A stretch of 64,000 nucleotides of DNA, from positions 248,001 through 312,000 of the forward strand of contig NZ_VORW01000003.1 of NCBI RefSeq assembly GCF_007997215.1, in the 5' to 3' direction. Positions 26,485 to 36,410 of the stretch are shown here, piece after piece (within the stretch, counting starts at the first letter, position 1; every line of letters begins with the position of its first letter). The notes beneath the pieces are model-generated. The model was given only the letters and a program-made list of their open reading frames with translations, had not been told where the DNA came from and ran no database searches. The DNA comes from Algoriphagus aquimarinus. Lineage in GTDB: Bacteria > Bacteroidota > Bacteroidia > Cytophagales > Cyclobacteriaceae. The position numbers and the translations under genes are program-made.

Positions 26485-26817
26485 ATGCTAACAATAGAAA
26501 CCCTACAAGAAAACGGACACGATATACTATTCCTCAAAGGTGAGGTGGATGCGAGTAACTCTGTAATTCTGGATGAGGCAATTACCAAATTGGTTACTGC
26601 TGGTAGTAGCTCCATTTTAGTAGATGGTACAGGCTTGGAGTACATTTCTTCCGCGGGATTGGGCGTTTTTATGTCCTATTTAGAGGATTTCCAGGAAAAA
26701 GAAATTGACTTGAAAATCTATTCTCTCTCTGATCGCGTGTTTGAAGTGTTTAAAATTCTGGGCCTAGATCAGCTCATGCAAATTTATCCTGACAAAAAAA
26801 CTGCGCTACTTGCCTGA
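26485..26817 (+). CDS. STAS-domain anti-sigma-factor antagonist
   Basis: The 110-residue single STAS domain is of the RsbV/SpoIIAA type. The phosphorylation loop reads EYISSAGLGVF; Ser56 aligns with the phosphoserine of SpoIIAA. In the expected cycle the HATPase protein encoded next phosphorylates this Ser and the SpoIIE phosphatase upstream removes the phosphate. The gene starts 16 bp after the phosphatase and ends 1 bp before the kinase ATG. Confidence 0.93.
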   Translation: MLTIETLQENGHDILFLKGEVDASNSVILDEAITKLVTAGSSSILVDGTGLEYISSAGLGVFMSYLEDFQEKEIDLKIYSLSDRVFEVFKILGLDQLMQIYPDKKTALLA

Positions 26818-26818
26818 A

Positions 26819-27232
26819 ATGAAGCATCAGATGAGAATATCCTGTCAAACTACAGCGCTTTCTGAGCTGCGTGTCTTCTTAAAAAAGACCTTGGGAGAGT
26901 TGCGTATATCCGACATTGACCAACACCAGATCACACTGGCGGTGGAAGAGGTATGTGCTAATCTGATCATCCATTCCCATAACTGCAACGCCCAAGATTA
27001 CATCGAACTCAACGTCAAACAAAATCCCGGAAAATTAATTTTTGAAATTACTGATGAGGGTAAAGCCTTTAATATGCTTGATTATGAGGTTCCAGACCTC
27101 AATAAAGTAAAAGGAGAAAAGCGAAAAGGCGGTTTAGGCATAATTTTGGTCAAGAAGATAATGGATGAAATAGAATTTGAATCCAGCAAGGGCACAAATA
27201 CCTGTCGGCTGATCAAATGGTTTCAATCCTAA
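26819..27232 (+). CDS. RsbW/SpoIIAB-like serine kinase (HATPase_c)
   Basis: The 137-residue GHKL ATPase has the N box (EEVCANLIIHSH), the G1 box (TDEGKAF) and the G2 box (KGGLGIILVKKIMDE), as in RsbW and SpoIIAB anti-sigma kinases. The ATG at 26819 sits 1 bp after the STAS stop codon; a TTG three codons upstream would overlap. Lineages of this phylum lack sigma-B, so its output target is probably not a classical stress sigma factor. It completes a three-gene partner-switching module. Confidence 0.92.
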   Translation: MKHQMRISCQTTALSELRVFLKKTLGELRISDIDQHQITLAVEEVCANLIIHSHNCNAQDYIELNVKQNPGKLIFEITDEGKAFNMLDYEVPDLNKVKGEKRKGGLGIILVKKIMDEIEFESSKGTNTCRLIKWFQS

Positions 27233-27279
27233 TTCTTGTTAAATGCTTAGTATTCGGGACATTTGACTTGAAATCCTAA

Positions 27280-27287
27280 TAAATTTG
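27280..27287 (+). promoter_or_regulatory. Possible promoter -7 box for the isomerase genes
   Basis: TAAATTTG fits the Bacteroidota TAnnTTTG -7 element, 33 bp before the start codon at 27320. A TTTG at 27262-27265 is closer than usual (14 bp), so support for the -33 element is weak. Confidence 0.3.
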
Positions 27288-27319
27288 TAAAATTGCATTC
27301 AAATTCTGCCATTTAAAAC

Positions 27320-29320
27320 ATGACAAACCGAACCATTTCGGCACTTATACTCACCATACTCCTAGCATTTGAATTCTCTGTCCCTGCGACGGCTATTGTT
27401 CAGACATCTGGGCAGGACGATCCATTAATGACCATAGGAGGAAAGACTGTGGACAAGGATGAATTGATCTATCTACTATCTAAAGGCAATAAATCTGAGC
27501 CTGGAACGCCTGGAATGTCCAGAGAAGAGTTTGAAGAAAACCTTGATCTTTTCACTAATTACAAGCTAAAAGTAAGGGAAGCTGAAGCAAAAGGACTCGA
27601 TCAATCAGAGGAATTTCTTAGAGAATTTGAGTCTTTTCGGGAAAACCTCAAAGCGCCATTTCTTATCCGAAATTCTTTGGAAGAGGGGGAACTAAGAAAA
27701 GCCTACTCCAGAATGCAGGAAATTATTCGAGCCAGTCACATTCTTCTAGAATTCCCGACAGATGCGAGTAAGGAGGATAGTTTGATTGTACTTCGAATGG
27801 CATTGAAAATCGAAGGCGAAATAAAAAACAATGGAAGTATAAATGAACTTGCAGTAGAATATTCAGATGATCCTTCCGCTCAGGTAAATAGAGGCGACTT
27901 GGGCTATTTTACCGCTCTACAGATGGTTCAGCCCTTTGAAGACGCTGCTTATAATTTACAGGCAGGACAGGTTTCAAGCCCAGTCTTAACCAATTTTGGC
28001 TATCATATCATCAAAGTATTCGATCGTCAACCCAATCCAGGACAGGTACGCGTTTCTCATATTTTGGTAAGAATAGATGAGAAATTGTCTAACGGCGAAG
28101 ATTTAGCAAAACGCAAAGTCGCTGATATCTATAATGAGATTCAGAAAGAAAGTACCATCTGGGAAGACATAGTAAAAAACTTTTCTGAAGATCCTGCTAG
28201 CAGTCAAAAAGGTGGAATGCTTCCTTGGTTCAGCGTTGGCTCGATGATTCCAGAATTTGAAATGGCGGCATTTTCACTGACTGAGACTGGAGAAGTTTCT
28301 CCGCCTATTCGAACACGCTATGGGTACCATATATTAAGATTAGAAAATAAAAGACCTGTTGAAAGCTTTGAAGTGATGGAAGAGAGTATTCGTTCCAGAA
28401 TATTGAGAGATTCTCGCTCTACGATGATTCAATCGCAGGTCATGGCTATTCAGAAATCCCGGTACAATTTCACCGAAAATGAAAAGAATATAGCCAAGTT
28501 AAAAGCTGAATTAAACACTACAACCAAAAATGGATTCGCTAGTGCTTTAGCCGAAAAAGATCTGGCCAGTGATCAGCTCTTTACCCTTCAGGGCAAAAGC
28601 TACATATCTCAGGATCTGGCTGATTATATGGCAGAAGAGGAAATCAGCCTGAAAAATAAAACAGGGACTTTTGATGCCTGGTACGAGCGCTTTGCAGCAA
28701 TGGAACTTAATAAGGCCGAAGAGGCTGATTTAGCTGCGAATAACAAGGAGTACCGTATGCTATTGAAAGAATATAGAGACGGTATTTTGCTGTTCTCACT
28801 CATGAATGACGAAGTATGGCAGAAAGGTCTCATGGATTCAGTAGCGCAAAAGACATTTTACGAAAAAAACATCCGGGACTACCAATGGAAGGGACGAGTG
28901 AATGCTTACATCGTCAAAGTACTTGATATCACTCAGCTAGATGCTGCTAGAAAAATATTACAAGGGAAAACCCTTTCGGAGGAGCTGATTTCTTCTTTCG
29001 AAAGTACTTATCAAACCTCCAATTCTTTGGCATATCAAACAGAAGCTGGTAACATCGAATACGGTGAGCATGCCGTTTTGTCTAAGGCAGATTTGAAAGA
29101 GAGCTATCAGGAACTTGAAGTAAATGGTCATTTGCATTTAGTTCTCTTAGGAGAAAGAATTCCAGCGAGTCCAAAAAAATTCGAAGAAACACGGGGATTG
29201 GTAATACGAGATTATCAGGAATATTTGGATGAAAACCTCGTTGAATCACTCCGTAAGAAGTACCCAGTTAAGATCAACCCTAAGGCTAAAGAGGAAACTT
29301 TCATAGCTTTGAATCAATAA
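27320..29320 (+). CDS. Periplasmic peptidyl-prolyl isomerase with two PpiC domains
   Basis: The 666-residue protein has a signal peptide (about 1-25), a SurA_N-like helical segment ([22 protein letters not shown]) and two parvulin domains, at about 135-240 ([10 protein letters not shown] to [10 protein letters not shown]) and 244-350 ([10 protein letters not shown] to [10 protein letters not shown]). The C-terminal 300 residues are poorly conserved. Such proteins fold or escort outer-membrane and secreted proteins. It is followed 52 bp later by a second isomerase gene, and the pair probably forms one operon. Confidence 0.9.
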   Translation: MTNRTISALILTILLAFEFSVPATAIVQTSGQDDPLMTIGGKTVDKDELIYLLSKGNKSEPGTPGMSREEFEENLDLFTNYKLKVREAEAKGLDQSEEFLREFESFRENLKAPFLIRNSLEEGELRKAYSRMQEIIRASHILLEFPTDASKEDSLIVLRMALKIEGEIKNNGSINELAVEYSDDPSAQVNRGDLGYFTALQMVQPFEDAAYNLQAGQVSSPVLTNFGYHIIKVFDRQPNPGQVRVSHILVRIDEKLSNGEDLAKRKVADIYNEIQKESTIWEDIVKNFSEDPASSQKGGMLPWFSVGSMIPEFEMAAFSLTETGEVSPPIRTRYGYHILRLENKRPVESFEVMEESIRSRILRDSRSTMIQSQVMAIQKSRYNFTENEKNIAKLKAELNTTTKNGFASALAEKDLASDQLFTLQGKSYISQDLADYMAEEEISLKNKTGTFDAWYERFAAMELNKAEEADLAANNKEYRMLLKEYRDGILLFSLMNDEVWQKGLMDSVAQKTFYEKNIRDYQWKGRVNAYIVKVLDITQLDAARKILQGKTLSEELISSFESTYQTSNSLAYQTEAGNIEYGEHAVLSKADLKESYQELEVNGHLHLVLLGERIPASPKKFEETRGLVIRDYQEYLDENLVESLRKKYPVKINPKAKEETFIALNQ

Positions 29321-29372
29321 TAATTCACAAAAGAAAACCGTCGCCCTAGTATTAAGAGACGGGAAAACATCC

Positions 29373-30740
29373 ATGAAATTGCTAAACCGACTTACATTCA
29401 CTCTAATCGCCAGCTTGCTGATAACTGCATCATTTGCTCAAGAAGCGCCACCAACAGGTCAGGTTCTTGACAAAATCGTAGCTAAGGTGGATAATTATAT
29501 CTTATTGGAATCAGATGTACAGAAAGCATATATAGAAGCTGTATCACAAAACCAGCAGGGACAACCAACTGTTTCTCGATGCCAAGTATTTGAATCCTTG
29601 ATGATCAATAAATTAATGGTCGCTAAAGCAGAAGTAGATTCTGTAGTAGTCACTGACGCAGAAGTAATGCTTCAGACAGAGCAACGATTCAACATGGTCA
29701 TGCAACAGTTTGGTGGTGATGAAAATACACTTGTAGAGGCTTATGGCAAAACCTCAGATCAGCTGAAGGCTGAAATCGAGGACGTAATCAGAGAACAACT
29801 CATCGTACAACGTATGAGAAGTCAGATCACAGAAGGACTGACTGTGTCTCCCAATGATGTTAGAGAGTTTTACAACAGTATCCCAAAAGATTCCTTGCCG
29901 CTATTCACTTCAGAAGCTACAGTAGGTCAAATTGTAATAAAACCTAAAGTGAATCCTCAGACAAAAGATGATATTTTCAAGCAATTGAATCAATTCAAAA
30001 AAGATATCGGTGAAGGGAGAGCAGATTTTGCAGACCTTGCCAAACAGCATTCTGAGGATCCAGGCTCTGGAGCACAAGGAGGCGATCTAGGCTTTTTTAG
30101 AAGAGGCGAATTAGCACCAGAATTTGAGTCAACCGCATTAGCACTCAAGCCAGGTGAATTAAGTGATCCTGTAGAAACAGCTTTCGGCGTTCACTTGATT
30201 CAATTACTTGAGAGACGTGATGACGGTTCTTACAATTCAAGACATATCTTGAAGATTCCAAAGGCAACTGTAGCTGACATTGAAAAATCTGAGCGATACC
30301 TGGACAGTTTAAAAACTGAGATTGAAGCAGGAAGATTGGATTTCGCTAAAGCAGCAAAAGACTATTCAGATGACAGAAGCACTTCAGATGCCGGTGGTTT
30401 CTTCACCGATCCCTCCAACAATTCAAATCGTCTATCCTTAAGAACACTTGAAGATCCATTGCTATTCTTTATGATAGATACGATGCAGGTAGGTGATATC
30501 ACTATGCCGATGCAGTTTGAAGATCCAAGAGAAGGCACCAAGGTTCGGATTCTATATTATAAAGCAAAATACCCAGCTCACCGAGCCAATATGGAAGATG
30601 ACTACGAAAAGCTAAAAGCAGCTGCACTCCGTAAAAAAGAGGATGACCTTCTTGGCAAATGGTTTATTACGGCGAAAGAGGATATTTTCATTGACCTCGA
30701 TCCAGCCTATGATCGATGTAATGCACTCGCAGAGAAGTAA
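29373..30740 (+). CDS. surA: SurA-like periplasmic chaperone/peptidyl-prolyl isomerase
   Basis: The 455-residue protein has a signal peptide ([22 protein letters not shown]), a SurA N-terminal domain ([19 protein letters not shown]) and two parvulin domains, one complete at about 180-290 ([36 protein letters not shown]) and a second, diverged one at about 290-400 ([20 protein letters not shown]). This is the domain order of SurA, which carries unfolded outer-membrane proteins to BamA. It ends just before a strong terminator. Confidence 0.9.
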   Translation: MKLLNRLTFTLIASLLITASFAQEAPPTGQVLDKIVAKVDNYILLESDVQKAYIEAVSQNQQGQPTVSRCQVFESLMINKLMVAKAEVDSVVVTDAEVMLQTEQRFNMVMQQFGGDENTLVEAYGKTSDQLKAEIEDVIREQLIVQRMRSQITEGLTVSPNDVREFYNSIPKDSLPLFTSEATVGQIVIKPKVNPQTKDDIFKQLNQFKKDIGEGRADFADLAKQHSEDPGSGAQGGDLGFFRRGELAPEFESTALALKPGELSDPVETAFGVHLIQLLERRDDGSYNSRHILKIPKATVADIEKSERYLDSLKTEIEAGRLDFAKAAKDYSDDRSTSDAGGFFTDPSNNSNRLSLRTLEDPLLFFMIDTMQVGDITMPMQFEDPREGTKVRILYYKAKYPAHRANMEDDYEKLKAAALRKKEDDLLGKWFITAKEDIFIDLDPAYDRCNALAEK

Positions 30741-30741
30741 C

Positions 30742-30775
30742 AAAAAATGCCCGAGAATATCCTCGGGCATTTTTT
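30742..30775 (+). terminator. Terminator after the surA-like gene
   Basis: Perfect stem AAAAAATGCCCGAG/CTCGGGCATTTTTT with a six-base loop directly after the stop codon at 30740. A and T runs on both sides make it bidirectional in principle. Confidence 0.93.
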
Positions 30776-30803
30776 GTTACTGACAGTATTCAATCCTCAC
30801 TAC

Positions 30804-31121
30804 TTACTTCTTTGCAAATAGCGCCTTAAAAGCTAATGCGATTTGCTTCAGTCCTTCCTTGAACAACCCCTTAGATTCCTGCAGCTTTGGCTTGAAGTCT
30901 TCAGTCCTTTCTTTAAACTCTCGCTCTAAAATCTCCTTACCTTTTTTAAACTCCGATTCGAGGGTAGTCTTATTCTCTTTCAAGTCTTGGATTTTCTTTT
31001 CGATATCTTCCTTCGCATCCATTCCTGCGTCAGCTCCTTTCTTTACAAGCTCTTCAATTTTATCTCCGATTTCCTTAAGTACTTTCTCTATGTCTTGAGT
31101 GCTGGATTTCTTTTCTTCCAT
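30804..31121 (-). CDS. Small coiled-coil protein, function unknown
   Basis: The 105-residue protein is almost entirely helical and very rich in Lys and Glu (for example IEKKIQDLKENKTTLESEF), with a hydrophobic amphipathic end (LKQIALAFKALFAKK). No signal or membrane helix is seen. The ATG at 31121 is preferred to a TTG at 31130. The composition resembles phasin-like or apolipoprotein-like coiled coils, but I do not recognise a family. It lies downstream of the ABC exporter gene on the same strand, 91 bp away. Confidence 0.7.
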   Translation of the reverse strand: MEEKKSSTQDIEKVLKEIGDKIEELVKKGADAGMDAKEDIEKKIQDLKENKTTLESEFKKGKEILEREFKERTEDFKPKLQESKGLFKEGLKQIALAFKALFAKK

Positions 31122-31212
31122 GACTAACAATTTTTAGATGAACTGATATACATCAAGTTAAATACTTTTTTTTGAAAGCTTATTTCCGAATCCAGAATAA
31201 GTACTGAAAAGC

Positions 31213-33003
31213 TTAATTATCAATAGATTCGCCTGCCTGTGTCTGCTTTTCGTATAGCTCTGCATACACCCCTTTTTGCTTCATTAGGGACTTGTGATTT
31301 CCTCGCTCGATCACTTTACCATCATCCAATACGATAATCTGATCCGCTAGCTTAGCTGAAGATACCCGATGCGAGATAATGATGGAAGTACGATTCATCA
31401 TGATATTCTTAAGCGCAGTCAAGATCACATTTTCTGTTTTTGTATCGACCGCCGATAGGCAATCATCTAGAATAAGAATCTTAGGCTGTTTGGCAATGGC
31501 TCTCGCAATGGATACCCGCTGCTTCTGTCCACCTGAAAGTGTTATCCCCCGCTCTCCAAGCATCGTTTCAAATCCCTTCGGGAATTCTACAATGTTTTGA
31601 TACACGTCAGCATCTTTAGCTGCCTGCTCTATAATCTTAGGGTCTGATTCTTCGATGCCAAAAGCAATGTTATTTCCGATGCTATCTGAAAACAAGAAAA
31701 CGTCTTGTGGTACATAGCCAATCTGCCTTCGCAGGTCAGAGATATCATATTCATTGATTGGATTACCATCTACCTTAATCACTCCAGCGGTAGGATCATA
31801 CATACGCATCAGAAGATTGGCAATAGTAGATTTCCCAGAACCTGTGGTTCCAATGATCCCCAGTGTCTGCCCCTCCTTGATCTGAAAACTAACATCCTTT
31901 AGCGCCTGAATTCCAGAATCAGGATAAATGAACGATAAGTTCTCAACTTCCACCGTTCCGTGGATATCTGCTTTGATAGTATCAGTACTTATTATTTCAC
32001 TTTTCTCATCCAAAAACTCATTGATCCGTGTCTGCGAAGCTGCTGCACGCTGCACGATACTAGTCACCCAACCAAGTGAGGTAACCGGCCAGGTAAGCAT
32101 ATTTACATAGAGAATAAACTCTGCGATTACACCATAGCCTATTTCTCCACTGATCACCTGCAAACCTCCCACATAGACCGTGATAATTGTAGAAACACCT
32201 ACTAAGGCCATTATGATCGGAAAGAATAACGCATTCACTCTCGTAAGCCGAATTGATTTTAACTTGTAGTCTTCACTTGCTGTCGCAAAATCATTGGCAC
32301 TGTCACTTTCCCTTACGAATGCCTTGAGCACCCGAATTCCTGAGAATGCCTCTTGTACAAAAGTGCTCAATTCACTCAAACTGCGTTGGATTTTTTCAGA
32401 GCGCTCATTGATCATATTATTCACATAATAGATACTCAACGAAAGAACTGGAAGAGGCAAAAGTGCATACAAAGTCAACACAGGATTGACTGTGATCATA
32501 TAAGTAATCACTAGAGGAAAAAGAATCAATAGGTTCAGCCCATACATAATTGCTGGACCAAGATACATCCGCACACGACTCACATCTTCTGTGATTCTGG
32601 CCATCAAATCACCCGTGCTATTTTTTCTATAAAAGCTAAGTGGTAGTTTTTGGTAGTGATCGTATATCTCATTCTTTATATCATATTCCACTTTTCGGGA
32701 CATGATGATGAGCGTCTGGCGGATGAAAAACAGGAAAACTCCTCTTAGCAAAGCCATTACTAAGATCAAAACTCCAAAGACTACAACAAATTTTAAGAAA
32801 ATATCTTGCGCCTGAGCACCCATTCCACCCTGTTCCAAAGGCCTATAAATAGAAAAACTCTCCACAACATAATCTATTGCAAGTCTGACTAGTTGCGCTG
32901 GGATAATTACGAAAATGTTTGAAATCACCGTAAAAACTATCCCTAAAAGGATCAAGCCCTTGTATTTGTACAAATACTTATTGAGTCGCCAAAGTGGTTT
33001 CAC
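31213..33003 (-). CDS. ABC exporter, membrane and ATPase domains fused (MsbA-like)
   Basis: The 596-residue half-transporter has six membrane helices (about 17-310) and a C-terminal ATPase with Walker A GTTGSGKST (about 386-394), the Q loop GYVPQDVFLFSD, the signature LSGGQKQR, Walker B ILILDDCLSAVD and the switch His in IISHRVSS. It forms a homodimer or heterodimer that exports lipids, drugs or peptides. There is no ATG in the first 60 codons; the start is GTG at 33003 (or the TTG just before it), giving MKPLWRLNKYLYKYKG. Confidence 0.93.
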   Translation of the reverse strand: MKPLWRLNKYLYKYKGLILLGIVFTVISNIFVIIPAQLVRLAIDYVVESFSIYRPLEQGGMGAQAQDIFLKFVVVFGVLILVMALLRGVFLFFIRQTLIIMSRKVEYDIKNEIYDHYQKLPLSFYRKNSTGDLMARITEDVSRVRMYLGPAIMYGLNLLILFPLVITYMITVNPVLTLYALLPLPVLSLSIYYVNNMINERSEKIQRSLSELSTFVQEAFSGIRVLKAFVRESDSANDFATASEDYKLKSIRLTRVNALFFPIIMALVGVSTIITVYVGGLQVISGEIGYGVIAEFILYVNMLTWPVTSLGWVTSIVQRAAASQTRINEFLDEKSEIISTDTIKADIHGTVEVENLSFIYPDSGIQALKDVSFQIKEGQTLGIIGTTGSGKSTIANLLMRMYDPTAGVIKVDGNPINEYDISDLRRQIGYVPQDVFLFSDSIGNNIAFGIEESDPKIIEQAAKDADVYQNIVEFPKGFETMLGERGITLSGGQKQRVSIARAIAKQPKILILDDCLSAVDTKTENVILTALKNIMMNRTSIIISHRVSSAKLADQIIVLDDGKVIERGNHKSLMKQKGVYAELYEKQTQAGESIDN

Positions 33004-33059
33004 CAAATAAAAATTTTAAAATGAAGGAATTAGATTAGGAAAACTGGGTATATTAATCC

Positions 33060-33089
33060 TTTGAAGGCCAATAAAAGTATTTAATTTTG
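33060..33089 (+). promoter_or_regulatory. Bacteroidota-type promoter of leucine dehydrogenase
   Basis: TTTG at 33060-33063, 18 bp spacer, TAATTTTG at 33082-33089. This is the TTTG/TAnnTTTG consensus with normal spacing. Transcription would begin near 33096, about 50 bases before the ATG at 33149. Confidence 0.6.
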
Positions 33090-33148
33090 TATCGGCTATT
33101 ATCGCAAGGAGTACCCAAATATAACACATTCTAAAAAGCTAAGTTCAC

Positions 33149-34249
33149 ATGTTAGAGATTAAAGCTACCGAAACAGTACGTGAAGGTTCGATCTTTGGCC
33201 AAATCACCACAATGGATCACGAGCAACTTGTGATTTGTAATGATGAAGCAACCGGCCTAAAGGCATTGATCGGAATTCACAACACCACCTTGGGTCCAGC
33301 ATTGGGCGGCACCCGTATGTGGCCTTATGCTTCTGAAGAGGAAGCGATTACAGACGTCCTTCGTCTTTCCAGAGGAATGACATTTAAAAATGCCCTAGCC
33401 GGACTTAATCTCGGCGGTGGTAAAGCAGTGATTTTGGGTGATCCAAAATTAAAGAACGAAGCTTTCCTAAGACGTTTCGGAAGATTCGTCCAAAGTCTTG
33501 GCGGAAGGTATGTGACAGCTGAAGACGTGAATATGAATACATCCGACATGGAGTTCATAGGCTTGGAAACTCGTCATGTCACTGGTCTCCCTGAGATCAA
33601 AGGCGGAGGAGGAGATCCTTCACCAGTCACAGCTTATGGCGTGTACATGGGTATGAAGGCTGCTGCAAAAAAAGCTTTTGGTTCAGAATCTCTACAAGGA
33701 AAGCGAATCGGTGTTCAGGGTGTAGGTCAAGTAGGCAAATACTTGATTGAGCACTTGGTGAAAGAAGGAGCACAGGTATTGGTGACTGATATTTTTGAAG
33801 ACAAATTACAGAAAGTAGCAAAGGCTACTGGTGCTCAGGTAGTGGACCCAAATGTTATCTACGACATGGAAATGGACATTTACTCACCATGTGCACTAGG
33901 TGCTACAATTAATGATCAGACTATCGATCGATTAAAATGTGCTGTGATTGCCGGCGGTGCTAATAACCAACTGAAGGACGAAACCAAGCATGGCCGCATA
34001 CTGGTAGAAAAGGGAATCGTATACGCTCCGGACTTTCTGATCAATGCTGGTGGCGTGATTAACGTAGGCGCTGAATACTTTGGTGGATATAATAGAGAGA
34101 CCGTTTACAAGCAAACTGAAAGAATCTTTGATACCTGTTTGGGTATTTTGAATAAATCTGAAAAGGAAAATATCCCTGCTCAGCAAGCTGCAATAGAAAC
34201 AGCAAAAGCAAGAATTGAAGCTATCGGAAGAGTGAAGCTTTCTTTTTAA
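33149..34249 (+). CDS. ldh: Leucine dehydrogenase (Glu/Leu/Phe/Val family)
   Basis: The 366-residue NAD-dependent enzyme interconverts branched-chain amino acids and their 2-oxo acids. The catalytic domain shows GGTRMWPYASEEEA and MTFKNALAGLNLGGGKA with the two conserved lysines (80 and 92); the Rossmann domain shows GVQGVGQVGKYLIEHL. Length is typical of leucine or valine dehydrogenases, shorter than glutamate dehydrogenases. It is a single-gene unit with its own promoter and terminator. Confidence 0.93.
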   Translation: MLEIKATETVREGSIFGQITTMDHEQLVICNDEATGLKALIGIHNTTLGPALGGTRMWPYASEEEAITDVLRLSRGMTFKNALAGLNLGGGKAVILGDPKLKNEAFLRRFGRFVQSLGGRYVTAEDVNMNTSDMEFIGLETRHVTGLPEIKGGGGDPSPVTAYGVYMGMKAAAKKAFGSESLQGKRIGVQGVGQVGKYLIEHLVKEGAQVLVTDIFEDKLQKVAKATGAQVVDPNVIYDMEMDIYSPCALGATINDQTIDRLKCAVIAGGANNQLKDETKHGRILVEKGIVYAPDFLINAGGVINVGAEYFGGYNRETVYKQTERIFDTCLGILNKSEKENIPAQQAAIETAKARIEAIGRVKLSF

Positions 34250-34269
34250 GTAATATCAATATCCTTTTC

Positions 34270-34304
34270 AAAACCACCGGAAATGACTTCCGGTGGTTTT
34301 TTTG
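34270..34304 (+). terminator. Terminator after leucine dehydrogenase
   Basis: Perfect stem AAAACCACCGGAA/TTCCGGTGGTTTT, loop of five, followed by more T. It lies 20 bp after the stop codon. Confidence 0.92.
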
Positions 34305-34340
34305 TCTATCCTAACTAGGCAATAGCCCCGTCAAATTACC

Positions 34341-34348
34341 TATATTTG
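34341..34348 (+). promoter_or_regulatory. Likely -7 box for the nusB operon
   Basis: TATATTTG matches TAnnTTTG, 17 bp before the nusB ATG, and lies between the upstream terminator and the gene. No TTTG is found at the normal -33 distance, so this is a partial match. Confidence 0.4.
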
Positions 34349-34365
34349 CAACTCATTTCGAAGAC

Positions 34366-35550
34366 ATGCTAAACAGAAGAATACTCAGAGTAAAGGCTTT
34401 TCAAAACCTATATGCATACGAACAGTGCAAGGGTTCCAACCTAAACCTCTCAAAAGATTTTATCCGAACTTCATTTATGCCGGATCTGAACAGCATGGAA
34501 GTGCAAGATAAAACCGCGCTTAATAAAGAGGCTGAGGAAGCTATCAAGCTTTTTGACCAAAACCTTACTTCTAAAGACCTGCTGAAATCAAGCGACGCTA
34601 GCCGCAAAGTAAAGCAAGTCGTATTGGAGGCTTTGACAAAGTTTCATGATGCCAACGAAAAAGATCACCAGTTTCTATTAAAGAACATGGTAGTGTCTGC
34701 CGAGCGCATTCCTCAGTTGTACTTATTGGCAATTGAACTTTTGCAGGCATTTGCGAAACATGTTGAAAAAGAAATTGAGAAGAAAAAGAAGTTTGCAGGA
34801 AACAATCCAATTGGCTTTGGGAATGAATTAAACCTTCCAAACAATCAAGTCTTACGCACACTACGAGAATCTAATTTGTACAAAGGCGCAATAGCTAGAT
34901 ACAATGTACATCTGGACGATGTAGAATTAGAAATCAGAGAATGGTTTAGAGACTACGTGAAGCCATCCGAGCACTATCAGGCATACCTTCAACTGGAAAG
35001 CCCAACGCTAGAGCAGGATTTTGATTTGGCAGATGATATATTGAAAAAAGTGATTTTCAAAAACGAAGTCATCCTTAATTTCTTTTCAGAGAAAGACCTA
35101 AATTGGGTAGAGGATAAATCCGTTGTGAGAAGCTTAGCATCAAAGGTTTTGAAAAATGCGGCTAACCTTCATGAGGAAAATGAAAGCCAAATGCCAGAGA
35201 TTGCTATGAACTGGGATGAGGATAAGGAGTTTTTTCAAAATATCTTTAACTTCACCATTGAAAATGACATAAAAAGTAAAGCTCTTATTTCTCAAAAAAC
35301 TAAAAACTGGGATATTGAAAGACTGGCATTTACAGATAAAGTGATTATCTCGATGGCAATTGCAGAGATGAAAAACTTTCCAAGCATCCCGGTTAAAGTA
35401 AGTATTAATGAGTACATCGATATCTCTAAAACCTACAGTACACCCAAAAGCAAGCAATTTGTCAATGGATTGTTAGACGTAATGGCAAAAGAGTTAACCG
35501 AAAGTGGAGAAATCCGTAAGAGCGGTAGAGGCCTTTTGGACAATAAATAA
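34366..35550 (+). CDS. nusB: Transcription antitermination factor NusB, long form
   Basis: The 394-residue protein starts MLNRRILRVKAFQNLYAYEQ, the RNA-binding arginine-rich start of NusB, and has the typical NusB C-terminal helices (WDIERLAFTDKVIISMAIAEM, VSINEYIDISKTYSTPKSKQFVNGLLD) only at about 300-385. Ordinary NusB has 130-160 residues; here some 200 extra helical residues lie inside, as in other Bacteroidota. NusB works in rRNA antitermination with NusE (S10). It heads a run of six closely spaced plus-strand genes. Confidence 0.9.
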   Translation: MLNRRILRVKAFQNLYAYEQCKGSNLNLSKDFIRTSFMPDLNSMEVQDKTALNKEAEEAIKLFDQNLTSKDLLKSSDASRKVKQVVLEALTKFHDANEKDHQFLLKNMVVSAERIPQLYLLAIELLQAFAKHVEKEIEKKKKFAGNNPIGFGNELNLPNNQVLRTLRESNLYKGAIARYNVHLDDVELEIREWFRDYVKPSEHYQAYLQLESPTLEQDFDLADDILKKVIFKNEVILNFFSEKDLNWVEDKSVVRSLASKVLKNAANLHEENESQMPEIAMNWDEDKEFFQNIFNFTIENDIKSKALISQKTKNWDIERLAFTDKVIISMAIAEMKNFPSIPVKVSINEYIDISKTYSTPKSKQFVNGLLDVMAKELTESGEIRKSGRGLLDNK

Positions 35551-35557
35551 TATAACT

Positions 35558-35860
35558 ATGAGCAAGAGCAGTAATTCACTCATCGCATTCCTAATAGGTG
35601 CAGGCGCGGGCGCAGCACTTGGGGTACTTTTTGCACCTGATGCGGGAACAAACACCCGTGATCGACTTTCTTTCAAACTTTCTAAATACAAGAAAGAATT
35701 GGAAGAACTGATCGACGACTTAGTAGATGGAAAAGAAATGCATCTAAATGAGGCAAAAACCGAAGGGAAGCGCGTTATTTCTGAAGCAAAAAACAAGGCA
35801 GAGAATCTGCTAAGCGATGTCAATAAATTAATAGATCAAATCAATCAAGGAAATAATTAA
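35558..35860 (+). CDS. YtxH-domain protein
   Basis: The 100-residue protein has one N-terminal Gly/Ala-rich membrane helix (LIAFLIGAGAGAALGVLFAP, about 8-27) followed by DAGTNTRDRL and a Lys/Glu-rich helix. This is the YtxH pattern, a small membrane-anchored family of uncertain role, often stress related. The ATG at 35558 is 7 bp after nusB; a reading from 35504 would overlap nusB. Confidence 0.87.
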   Translation: MSKSSNSLIAFLIGAGAGAALGVLFAPDAGTNTRDRLSFKLSKYKKELEELIDDLVDGKEMHLNEAKTEGKRVISEAKNKAENLLSDVNKLIDQINQGNN

Positions 35861-35865
35861 TCGTT

Positions 35866-36408
35866 ATGAAAATCAACGTATTGAATATGGCGGTATTGAC
35901 CGTCGCACTTGCATTGGGAACTTCGTGTAACCAAAAAAGTGAACAAGATGCCAAGATTCAGGCTCTTGAAGATAAAATTTCTCAACTAGAGACAGGGAAC
36001 ACGGCAGTTACTCCAGTAAATGCACAGGCTACCTCAGTATCCGACCCAGCTACGCAGGGAGCATTTGAATTTCCAGAAATGGAACATGACTTTGGTGCTA
36101 TCAACGAAGGCCAAGTAGTAGAGCATATCTTCAAATTCACAAATAATGGACAAGCGCCATTAGTAATCTCTAACATCACCGCTTCCTGTGGATGTACTAG
36201 TCCTGACTGGTCAAAAGCACCAGTGAAACCAGGCGATGAAGGATATGTGAAAGTTGTATTTAATTCTACTGCTAAGTCAGGTGCACAAGCGCCAACAGTA
36301 AGCATACAAGCTAACACAAACCCTGCTGTAACCCGATTAAGATTGAAAGGCACAGTAACTCCAAAAATTGCAGGCGCGGCCGCACCAGTAGGCCCGGTTA
36401 AACGATAA
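35866..36408 (+). CDS. DUF1573 lipoprotein
   Basis: The 180-residue protein has a lipoprotein signal ending in LGTSC (Cys21), a short coiled coil (AKIQALEDKISQLE), a Thr/Ala/Pro linker and a DUF1573 domain (EMEHDFGAINEGQVVEHIFKF, ISNITASCGCTSPDW). This Ig-like domain with a CGC motif is common in Bacteroidota envelope proteins; its function is unknown. It lies 5 bp after ytxH and 2 bp before yajC, a conserved neighbourhood. Confidence 0.9.
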   Translation: MKINVLNMAVLTVALALGTSCNQKSEQDAKIQALEDKISQLETGNTAVTPVNAQATSVSDPATQGAFEFPEMEHDFGAINEGQVVEHIFKFTNNGQAPLVISNITASCGCTSPDWSKAPVKPGDEGYVKVVFNSTAKSGAQAPTVSIQANTNPAVTRLRLKGTVTPKIAGAAAPVGPVKR

Positions 36409-36410
36409 TT

